Source of the DNA: Planctomycetaceae bacterium
GTDB taxonomy: Bacteria; Planctomycetota; Planctomycetia; Pirellulales; Pirellulaceae
Assembly (NCBI GenBank): GCA_007121535.1
Contig: SKKK01000705.1
Location: 1 to 35,643, forward strand
Direction: 5' to 3'
Length of the DNA stretch: 35,643 nucleotides
In this document: positions 1-6,529 of the stretch, in pieces
Numbering within the stretch: the first letter of the stretch is position 1
How the letters are laid out: every line of letters starts with the position of its first letter
Notes under the pieces: generated by a model
The model's database searches: none
Seen by the model: only the letters and a program-made list of their open reading frames with translations
What the model was told of the DNA's origin: nothing
Made by a program: the position numbers and the translations under genes

Positions 1-327
1 CGGTGGAAGCCGAAGCCAGCCCGGCATGAGCCGTGGGAGGCGATGCTGCGCAGGCAGGGAAAATCAGGCAATTTCAGTGGGCGCGACCGCACGAACCCAT
101 ATCGTCACCTGAGCATATCAACGAGCAAAATCCAGTTCGGACCTTGAAAACGGCACCCATTGTGAAAACGCCCCTCCCCCGACTCATGCTAGTATTTCAG
201 CAGTCTCGCAGGACCGGTGGGGAGCCAGAGGGCGAAGAGAGAGGTATTCATGGCAACCAGTCACGGAACGGCAATGGGTATGCGAGAAAACGCGAAATCA
301 GGCCAGAATGCGACAAATTGAACACCC

Positions 328-380
328 CACTCCCGATCCCTTTCCCCGATTCCAACAAAAAATATCTGGCCGGATGCTTA
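328..380. repeat. Right half of TRAGCAC-tipped inverted-repeat element (copy D)
   Basis: The sequence runs from CACTCCCGATCCC through CCCCGATTCCAACAAAAA to ATATCTGGCCGGATGCTTA. It matches, with a few substitutions, the right half of the complete copy at 34168-34340. The left half is not recognisable, so the copy is truncated or diverged. Confidence 0.7.
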
Positions 381-409
381 GAACGGAGTTTATTCCGTTG
401 TCCGTTCTA
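379..409. repeat. Small palindrome TAGAACGGA / TCCGTTCTA
   Basis: Arms 379-387 and 401-409 are perfect 9-bp reverse complements around a 13-base loop. The motif resembles the larger AACGGAAT palindrome at 30814-30859, which also ends in CCGTTCTAC. It overlaps the end of the preceding repeat by two bases. Confidence 0.5.
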
Positions 410-428
410 CTCAGGTTGCGTAATTTGG

Positions 429-492
429 TGAGCGGCAGGGCACTGAACGCCGATGGAGGGCCGAAGACCGGCGGCTAGTGCCGTGCCGCTCA
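429..492. repeat. TGAGCGG-type palindromic repeat, copy 1
   Basis: The ends TGAGCGGCAGGGCACT and AGTGCCGTGCCGCTCA are reverse complements except for one position. A second copy with the same right arm (ACCGGCGGCTAGCGCCGTGC) lies at 29879-29944. The copy sits at the 3' side of the aldo/keto reductase remnant and could form a transcript-end hairpin. Confidence 0.65.
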
Positions 493-515
493 GGAAGTTA
501 TTGCTGAACCAATCC

Positions 516-1251
516 TCACGGCGTTCCCGCACCTGCGATCCATGCCGTCTCGGCGGGCTCCAAGTGGAAGTCGAAAACATCCAGGTCCGCCCGCATCTGC
601 GCGGGGTCGGTGGTTCCCGTCAAGGGGATCATGCCGGCCTGGATTGCGAAACGGAAGATGATCTGCGGGATGGTGCGCTGGTGACGGGCGGCGATCCGGG
701 CCAATTGCTTTGCAGCCAAAATCGAGCGATTGGCGGTCAGCAACGAAAAGCCCTGGTAAACCACGTCGTGGACTCGGCAAAACTCTCGGACCTGGCCATC
801 CCAACCCAGACCGGCGTAGCAGCGGTTCTGGACGAAACGGGGACGAACGCGCGCTTTCTCACATAACTGCTGAAGTTGCTCGATCTGGAAATTACTGACT
901 CCCAACATGCGTGCCCGACCGCTATCGTGGATAGTTTCCATCGCCCGCCACGCGGCCCAATCGTCCGCGGTCAATCCGTTCGAGCTTGTCGGCCCGTGCA
1001 ACAGATAGGAATCGATTCGCTCGACGCCCAAATGTGCGAGTGAACTGGCGAACGACTGCTCGACCTGCTCGGGGATCGCTGCCTTGGGATCGTAGGGCAA
1101 CCGGTGATCCTGACCACGCCGGAAGGTGTACTTGGTTTGCAGAAACACGTCTTCGCGCAACACCACGCCCTTGGCGATCGATGCCGCAAGCCGTCCCGTA
1201 GAAAAACGCGGGAACGTCCACTCCATCGATCAGTAGCACGTGGTTGGTCAT
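516..1251 (-). pseudogene. Aldo/keto reductase remnant with internal deletion and frame change
   Basis: Two frames together make one broken aldo/keto reductase. The frame starting at ATG 1251 reads MTNHVLLIDGVDVPAFFYGTA, a typical N-terminus of the family. From about 1189 the match moves to the other frame, AASIAKGVVLREDVFLQTK, and continues to the stop at 516. The expected 30 to 40 residues between the two blocks are absent; in the family they carry the IDTAxxY stretch with the catalytic Asp and Tyr. The Lys (LQTK) and His (YLLHGP) of the tetrad are still visible in the second frame. The C-terminus is also rather short. It is most likely inactive. An independently started 236-residue product is possible, but it would lack half the active site. 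Confidence 0.75.
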
Positions 1252-1354
1252 CAGGTTGTTTTCTCCGTTGCTTTCGGGTCAATTGTGACTGAGCGTCTTC
1301 CAGGTTCTGCCGATCCATGGAAGTGAGATGGCAGTGTAACGTCCCGGAGCAACC

Positions 1355-1381
1355 TTGACATCATGCAGGGTTTGGTAGAAT
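1355..1381 (+). promoter_or_regulatory. Sigma-70-like promoter for the SGNH hydrolase gene
   Basis: A TTGACA box at 1355-1360 and a TAGAAT box at 1376-1381 are separated by 15 bases, slightly short but close to consensus. They lie about 45 bases upstream of the ATG at 1427. This is a by-eye call. Confidence 0.45.
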
Positions 1382-1426
1382 CATGGGCAGGGTGCCAAAA
1401 AACGACGACTTGAGGAGGGCCGACGA

Positions 1427-2302
1427 ATGACGTGCTTGTTTCGTTTCTGCTTGATGTCAGCGACGGCAGTGGTCTTAACGCTGATCGCCGCAGCCTCGGG
1501 AGGGTTGGCTGCCGAGGCGAAGCCCGTGCGGTCTGACGAGGCATGGGTTGCGTCGATGAAGGCGGTACATGAAGCATTCGAGGGCCAGCGGGGAACCTTC
1601 GCCCAATTCGGCGATTCGATCACCGTCTCCCGGGCCTTTTGGTTCGGGCTTCAATACGCGCCGAAGAATCTTTCCCCGAACATGGCCCGGGCTCTCGGGC
1701 TGGTGAGGGACTACATGCTGGAAGATTGCTGGGATTGGAAGGGGCCGAAATTTGGCAGTCAGGGACGGATGACCATCCGCTGGGCACATCAAAACGTGGG
1801 CCAGTGGCTTGACGACCTGAATCCCGAAGTGACTTTGATCATGTTCGGGACCAACGACCTCAACAGCCTCGACTTGGCGGAGTACGAGACGAAGACGCGG
1901 CAAGTGGTCCAGAAGTGCCTGGACAACGGCACGATCGTGATCCTCAGCACGATCCCACCCAAGCACGGGCAGGCGGATAAAGCCGCCACCTTTGCCGATG
2001 CGGTGCGCAGGATCGCTCGCGAAATGCAGCTTCCCCTGATCGATTATCACGCCGAGATCCTGAAACGCCGCCCGGATGATTGGGACGGAGCGTCGGACCA
2101 GTTCCACCAGTACCAAGGCTACGACGTGCCCACCCTGATCGCACGAGACGGCGTTCACCCGTCGAATCCCCAGCAATACGCGAACGATTATTCGGACGAA
2201 GCACTCCACAAGAACGGCTTTTCGCTCCGAAACTATCTGACGCTGATGAAGTACGCCGAAGTGATCGAGAAGGTGCTGGCCCATCGGGACGAGCCGAAAT
2301 GA
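1427..2302 (+). CDS. Exported SGNH/GDSL-family hydrolase
   Basis: The 291-residue protein starts with a Sec-type signal peptide (hydrophobic residues 5-28, likely cleavage near GLAAEA). It carries the SGNH blocks: GDSI with the nucleophile Ser64, GTND with Asn143, and DGVHPS with Asp241 and His244. It is probably an esterase or carbohydrate de-esterifying enzyme acting outside the cytoplasm; the substrate cannot be read from sequence. A GGAGG ribosome-binding site lies 9 bases before the ATG. The next gene downstream, in the same direction, is an exported Gfo/Idh/MocA oxidoreductase, but the 247-base gap argues against a tight operon. Confidence 0.85.
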   Translation: MTCLFRFCLMSATAVVLTLIAAASGGLAAEAKPVRSDEAWVASMKAVHEAFEGQRGTFAQFGDSITVSRAFWFGLQYAPKNLSPNMARALGLVRDYMLEDCWDWKGPKFGSQGRMTIRWAHQNVGQWLDDLNPEVTLIMFGTNDLNSLDLAEYETKTRQVVQKCLDNGTIVILSTIPPKHGQADKAATFADAVRRIAREMQLPLIDYHAEILKRRPDDWDGASDQFHQYQGYDVPTLIARDGVHPSNPQQYANDYSDEALHKNGFSLRNYLTLMKYAEVIEKVLAHRDEPK

Positions 2303-2549
2303 AAATAACGGCACAACGGCGAGTCTTGAGATCTTGATTATTGAATTTGATGAGGAAGTCGGATTTCGAGTTTCGAATTTGTTTCGGCCCGAGTCCGCCG
2401 TAGCTCAGGGCTGCTTCGATCGCATCTAACTTTGTGTTAAGATGAACATGTCGGGTGGCGGCGGTCGACGAAGGCCGTCGCCTCCTGAATGGCGTTACGG
2501 TTCGCCGCTGGGTATCGAGAACACTCGAAGTCACGAGGGAGGAAGAGCG

Positions 2550-3932
2550 ATGAGCAGCCGATTCGATCGTCGGGAATTCGTCAAGGGAGCCGCCTGGGGA
2601 GCCGCCGGCTGGTGGATTCTTCGCAGCAGTGGTTCTGCCAGAGCCTACCAGGCCAATGAGAAACTGAATATCGCCGTGGTCGGGGTGGGCCGTCGTGGAT
2701 CGCATCTGGCCAGAGTGATGCTCCGTCTGAACGAGAACCTGGTAGCGCTGTGTGACACGGATCGGCGGCGCGCCGAGCTGTGGCAAGAGGACGCGCCTGA
2801 GGTGCCTTGGTACGAGGACTTCCGCCGCATGCTCGATGAACAGGACGCGCAAATCGACGGTGTCGTGACGGCGTTGTCGCCGATGCATAATCACGGCGCC
2901 ATCGCGGCCGCGGCGATGCGGCGAGGCAAGCACGTGTTCGTCGAAAAGCCGATCGGACACAACGTCGGCGAACTGCGGGCCATGCGGCAGATCGCCGCTC
3001 AGCAGAACGTGGCATCGCAGATGGGAAATCAGGGAATGGCAACCGACTCGTTCCGCCGGACGGTCGAGCTGGTCCGGGACGGCGCGATCGGTGAGGTCCG
3101 CGAGGCCTATCTGTGGGCTGTCGGGGGCGGCCCCGGTCCGGGCGATCCGCCGACGGGCGAACGGCCGATCCCCGACTATCTGAACTGGGACCTGTGGCTG
3201 GGCGCGCGTCCGGCACGGCCCTTCCATCCGGCGTGGATGTCCGGTGCATGGCGCGAGTTCGGTACGGCGAGGCTTGGCGGTTGGGGCTCGCACGCGGCGA
3301 ACATGATCTTCATGGGCCTTCGTCTGGGCTCGCTGTGGGGCACCGACGGCGACGTTCCCGGTACCATCCGGATCACCGCCTCGCCATCGGACCGATGCGA
3401 GCACCGGTACCCGCGCCGGGAAACGACGCAGTTCGACATTCCCGCCCGCGGCGACTTGCCGCCGGTCCGCCTGCATTGGTATCTTGCCCCCAGGCCGGAA
3501 CTCGAAGAACGAGGCATCTGGCAGCGTCTGCAAGAGATCGCCGGCCGTCCGCCGGTCATGGAAGGCAGTTGGACGCCCGAGTGCGGGTCGATGCTGGCCG
3601 GCAGCAAGGGCGTCGTCCACACCAATTCGCATAACTCGATCTGCCACATGCTGCCCGAGGGCGAGTTCCCCGAGGCAGCCGAGCCGCCTCAGCGGCTGCC
3701 GAGCGTGCGCGGCCACGAGCCCGAGTGGCTGGCCGGCTGTCGCGGCAAGGCCACGCCGATTTCGAACCTGAACCACTCAGGCCCGATGATGGAACTGCTG
3801 TACCTGAGCCACGTGGCCGGGCTGTTTCCCGAGCAGACGATCGAGTTCGACGCGAAACAGGGCAAGATCGTCAACCTGGACGAAGCCAACCGTTGGCTGA
3901 GCTGGCCGCGCCGGGAAGGGTGGGAGTTGTAA
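2550..3932 (+). CDS. Tat-exported Gfo/Idh/MocA-family oxidoreductase
   Basis: The start at 2550 is chosen over an upstream in-frame ATG at 2442 because GAGGGAGGAAGAG lies just before it and the protein then opens with a twin-arginine signal (DRREFVKGA, then a hydrophobic stretch). The product is 460 residues. The Rossmann motif GVGRRG is at 45-50 and the family signature EKPIGHN, with its conserved Lys, is near 132. A C-terminal Gfo/Idh/MocA domain follows. The family catalyses NAD(P)-dependent oxidation or reduction of sugars and related polyols. Exported members are abundant in planctomycetes, where the source of cofactor outside the cytoplasm is unclear. The substrate is unknown. Confidence 0.88.
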   Translation: MSSRFDRREFVKGAAWGAAGWWILRSSGSARAYQANEKLNIAVVGVGRRGSHLARVMLRLNENLVALCDTDRRRAELWQEDAPEVPWYEDFRRMLDEQDAQIDGVVTALSPMHNHGAIAAAAMRRGKHVFVEKPIGHNVGELRAMRQIAAQQNVASQMGNQGMATDSFRRTVELVRDGAIGEVREAYLWAVGGGPGPGDPPTGERPIPDYLNWDLWLGARPARPFHPAWMSGAWREFGTARLGGWGSHAANMIFMGLRLGSLWGTDGDVPGTIRITASPSDRCEHRYPRRETTQFDIPARGDLPPVRLHWYLAPRPELEERGIWQRLQEIAGRPPVMEGSWTPECGSMLAGSKGVVHTNSHNSICHMLPEGEFPEAAEPPQRLPSVRGHEPEWLAGCRGKATPISNLNHSGPMMELLYLSHVAGLFPEQTIEFDAKQGKIVNLDEANRWLSWPRREGWEL

Positions 3933-3958
3933 GCCGTACGGCATCACCCCGTTCCTGT

Positions 3959-4184
3959 GAAGCGCCCGGCCATACGTTTCTTGTCATTCAAGGCAGCCTT
4001 GCATGAGTGACGCAACGGGGTCGGGAGTCGTTTTCCACCAACGACCGAGTGGGTCCCGCGCGCCGAGCGGGACCCGGCCGGGCGCCCGCTCGGCGCGCGG
4101 GGGCCACATGGGAAGCGGCTCACCCGAAAACGAATCCCGACCCCTTCCGCCCGATTCCACCCAGGAATTCCTGGCCGGGTGCTT
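3959..4184. repeat. TRAGCAC-tipped inverted-repeat element with nested hairpin (copy B)
   Basis: The left end reads GAAGCGCCCGGCC and the right end GGCCGGGTGCTT. The interior shares GTTTCTTGTCATTC, GGGGTCGGGAGTCGTTTTC, CACATGGGAAGCGG and GACCCCTTCCGCCCGATTCC with other copies. It is about 227 bases, against 173 for the copy at 34168-34340. The extra length is a strong GC hairpin at 4055-4101. No protein is encoded. The element lies between the oxidoreductase stop and the Hsp20 stop, two converging genes. Confidence 0.75.
4055..4101. repeat. 17-bp perfect GC hairpin inserted in copy B
   Basis: Arms 4055-4071 (CCCGCGCGCCGAGCGGG) and 4085-4101 are perfect reverse complements around a 13-base loop. 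The block is absent from the corresponding place in the copy at 34168-34340, so it looks like a palindrome nested within a repeat. Confidence 0.7.
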
Positions 4185-4195
4185 GGCGGGGCACA

Positions 4196-4684
4196 TCAAT
4201 TGGCCTGTACGGGGATGCGTTTCCCCCTGGCCTGTTCGGTCTTCGGCAGGTGAACCTCCAGCACGCCGTTACGGTACCGCGCATCAATGCTTCCCTCGTC
4301 GACGCCGTAGGGCAGGGTGAAGTGCTGGTGGAACGAGCCGTACCGGTAGCCGGTGCCTTGGTTGCCTTGCTCTTCCTCCTTGTGCTCGGCCCTCAGCGTG
4401 AGCGTCGTTCCACTGACCTTGAGGTCAATGTCACCGGGCTCGAAACCGGGCAGGTCGACGTGAAACAAGTACTCGTTCTCCTTGTCTTCAAGGCCGCTGC
4501 GCAAACCAAACCCGAACTCCTCGTCCGGCAGACTTAGACCACGGCCCCAGTCTCCCAGGTACCGGTTCCACAAGGCATCGAACTCATCCCGCATCCGAGC
4601 AAGTGGGAAAAAGTCATCCTCGCGTTCAGGCCGAACTGCGACGTCGGTACTGCGGTTCTTCTTCCAAGGAATCATGTTGAGCAT
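4196..4684 (-). CDS. Hsp20/alpha-crystallin small heat-shock protein
   Basis: The 162-residue cytoplasmic protein is an ATP-independent holdase that binds unfolding proteins. The alpha-crystallin domain spans roughly residues 60-155, with ENEYLFHVDLPGF at its start and NGVLEVHLPKTE near its end, both typical of the family. AGGAGG is well placed before the ATG at 4684. It is the second gene of a two-gene operon: a second Hsp20 gene, now interrupted, ends 34 bases upstream. The stop codon is 12 bases from the end of an inverted-repeat element. Confidence 0.92.
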   Translation of the reverse strand: MLNMIPWKKNRSTDVAVRPEREDDFFPLARMRDEFDALWNRYLGDWGRGLSLPDEEFGFGLRSGLEDKENEYLFHVDLPGFEPGDIDLKVSGTTLTLRAEHKEEEQGNQGTGYRYGSFHQHFTLPYGVDEGSIDARYRNGVLEVHLPKTEQARGKRIPVQAN

Positions 4685-4718
4685 TGTTTCTTCCTCCTTT
4701 CCGTTGTTTGGGACTGTC

Positions 4719-5165
4719 TCAACTCGCCTTCACCTCGATCCGTCGCGGTTTCACCGCTTCGGTCTTGGGCAGGTGCAAGGTCAAAACGCCGTTTTGCAAC
4801 TCGGCGGAAACGTTGTCGCTGTTCACGGGGCAAGGCAGCTCGATTAGACGGCTGAACGCGCCAAAGCCGCGTTCCTGCCGATGCCACGTGCCGCCCTTGC
4901 GTCCCGGAGCCCTGCGTTCGCCTTTCAGGCTGAGTTGGTTTTCGCCAGTGACATACATCTCCACATCGTCGGCCCCCATCCCCGGCAGTTCCGCCTCGAT
5001 GTAAAGGTGCTGGTCGTCTTCCTACATGTTCAGCAATGGCTGCACGCCGCGGGCAATCATTCTGGGACCGTTCGTCCCCCAACGGTCGAACAAACGGTTC
5101 ATCTCGTCGTGCAGGCGGTTCATTTCGGTGGACACATCACCCCAAGGTTGCCATCGGGTCAACAT
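4719..5165 (-). pseudogene. Hsp20 gene interrupted by one in-frame amber codon
   Basis: From the ATG at 5165 (GGAGG upstream) the frame reads MLTRWQPWGDVSTEMNRLHD and reaches PLLNM, then meets TAG at codon 48 (5022-5024). The same frame continues as EDDQHLYIEAELPGMGADD and carries the whole alpha-crystallin domain to the stop at 4719. Family members normally have Trp here (W-E-D), so a single TGG to TAG change would explain it. Everything else looks intact, so the event is recent, or the codon is read through, or it is a sequencing error. An intact product would be 148 residues. Confidence 0.8.
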
Positions 5166-5625
5166 GACTGATCCTCCATTCTTGAAAATCAGCAAAGTGT
5201 GCTCTCGGGTCGCCGTACTGACTAACTCGTTATCTGCCATCCCGGCCATCCGCGGGCCGGCAACCGTTCTATAGCTCACTGAGTGCAAGCTCCGTGCCAA
5301 TTTCCAAAGGAGACGCTTGCAGACTTCGCCCACCCTTGGCCGCCCGTGGCGATCGATCGCCGCGGTCCTCTTGATTCGCTCGTGCGAAGAAGTGATAACC
5401 CAAATTCTGACGATACGTTTATCGTCATCCCGGTGGGCATTCGACTTTCGACGATCCCAGCGGTCGCCAACCGGGAAGTTGGAATGCAAAAACGTGTCGG
5501 CCAATTTGGCATCTTACCAACGACAAAATGGCCGATCCACTGCGATGCCCAGCCCGGAAAGGCCGACGTACACGATGCGGGCAAAGTACGACCGGAGACG
5601 ACAAAGGTCCCCGTGAACATACTGC
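5166..5625. other. 460-base intergenic stretch upstream of the Hsp20 operon
   Basis: Nothing coding is supported. It separates the 3' end of the MBL-fold gene from the Hsp20 operon, both on the - strand, so the Hsp20 promoter should lie here. No clear sigma-70 or sigma-32 boxes and no CIRCE-like inverted repeat were found by eye. Confidence 0.5.
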
Positions 5626-6366
5626 TCAGAAGTCGATGGCTTGCCCGTCCCGGGCCATTTCGGTCTGAGGAAAAATGGCTCGCATTTGCTCCAGTCCCAC
5701 CGGATCCGGGGAATCGGCGGTCGGGTCGATATGCACCAGCATCAAGCGTCGGACGCCTGCGGCTCGAGCGACCTGAGCAACGGGCGTCGCACAACTGTGA
5801 CCGGTCGATTGGGCCAGTGCTTCTGCGCCATCCGCGAAATAGCATTCGTGAACCAACAAGTCGACTCCGCGAATCCTGTCCGCATATTCCGCTTGCAGGT
5901 CGGCCGTAGTGTCGGTGACATATGCCATCGATCGATCCGCCCAATCGAGTCGATAGCCGACCGATCCGCCCGGATGGTCCAGGGGAAACCAAGTCAAACG
6001 TCCGTTGGATTGCAGCGATACGTCCTCGGTCAGCGGTTGCCAGGTCATGGAGGGCATGGCGGGGAAGATGGGCGTGGCGAACAGGTGATCGCGGATGGCT
6101 TGCAGTTTGTCAGCCTGGCCGTGAACCCGCACGGCAACATGCTTGTGGCCCGCCAGTACGGAGAACAGGTAGGTCAATCCGATGACGTGGTCAAGATGCG
6201 AATGGGTCAGGAAAATATCCAGCGTGCTTGTTTCCAGAAAACGACCGACTCGAAACATGCCGGTTCCTGCATCCAGGACCACTCCGATTTCCGGCAGCAT
6301 CAAGCAGGCGGTTTGGCGGTGGTCGGTGGGATGATAGCCGGTCGTGCCGAGGAATCGCAAGTGCAT
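5626..6366 (-). CDS. MBL-fold metallo-hydrolase, RNase Z-like
   Basis: The 246-residue protein starts MHLRFLGTTGYHPTDHRQTA; a longer upstream frame exists but only this start fits the family. The metal-binding motif THSHLDH is near residue 55. A later Asp (VTDTTAD), VHECYF and a final His (LVHIDP) complete the typical two-metal set. It resembles the RNase Z/arylsulfatase branch of the superfamily, but it lacks obvious tRNase Z features such as a long exosite arm, so the substrate is left open. The leader between this start and the YidC stop contains a palindromic element. Confidence 0.85.
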   Translation of the reverse strand: MHLRFLGTTGYHPTDHRQTACLMLPEIGVVLDAGTGMFRVGRFLETSTLDIFLTHSHLDHVIGLTYLFSVLAGHKHVAVRVHGQADKLQAIRDHLFATPIFPAMPSMTWQPLTEDVSLQSNGRLTWFPLDHPGGSVGYRLDWADRSMAYVTDTTADLQAEYADRIRGVDLLVHECYFADGAEALAQSTGHSCATPVAQVARAAGVRRLMLVHIDPTADSPDPVGLEQMRAIFPQTEMARDGQAIDF

Positions 6367-6392
6367 GGGGGAACTCCGAGGCCCTGGTTGGA

Positions 6393-6493
6393 TGGTACGC
6401 AAAGGAGTCGGGAGTCGTTTTCGGCGGAAGTATGTACCATGTGGTTGGTCGTTGTCCGAAAACGACTCCCGACCCCGTTCGCGCCGGGTACCA
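6393..6493. repeat. Palindromic element with TGGTAC ends sharing the core of the TRAGCAC family (copy C)
   Basis: Inner arms GTCGGGAGTCGTTTTCGG (6407-6424) and its exact reverse complement (6456-6473) flank a 31-base loop. Outer ends are TGGTAC and GTACCA. The inner arms match the interior of the elements at 3959-4184 and 34168-34340, but the TAAGCACCCGGCC tips are absent. It lies 26 bases upstream of the MBL-fold start codon. Confidence 0.7.
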
Positions 6494-6529
6494 CTAAACG
6501 ATATCCGACAGTAATTTATTTCGCGATCC

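Larger units (their letters stand above)
1..515. other. Non-coding stretch with repeat fragments
   Basis: No convincing gene is seen. One frame on the + strand ends with TGA at 27-29 (reading VEAEASPA), which could be the tail of a gene outside the window, but nothing supports it further. The stretch holds the right half of a TRAGCAC-tipped element (about 328-380), a small palindrome (379-409) and a TGAGCGG-type palindrome (429-492). An open frame at 33-431 runs through these repeats, has no recognisable domain and is not called. Confidence 0.6.

Noticed and set aside
33-431. 132-codon open frame on the + strand
   Set aside because: It crosses two repeat fragments and shows no family resemblance or ribosome-binding site.
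2303-2549. Possible riboswitch or small RNA between the SGNH and oxidoreductase genes
   Set aside because: No conserved riboswitch core or terminator-like hairpin was found by eye.
1944-3776. 610-codon open frame on the - strand
   Set aside because: It is antisense to the SGNH hydrolase and the oxidoreductase, has no recognisable domain, and has the composition typical of GC-rich shadow frames.
5022-5504. Longer upstream start for the interrupted Hsp20 gene
   Set aside because: The extension before 5165 has no homology, while GGAGG and a typical Hsp20 N-terminus mark the start at 5165.
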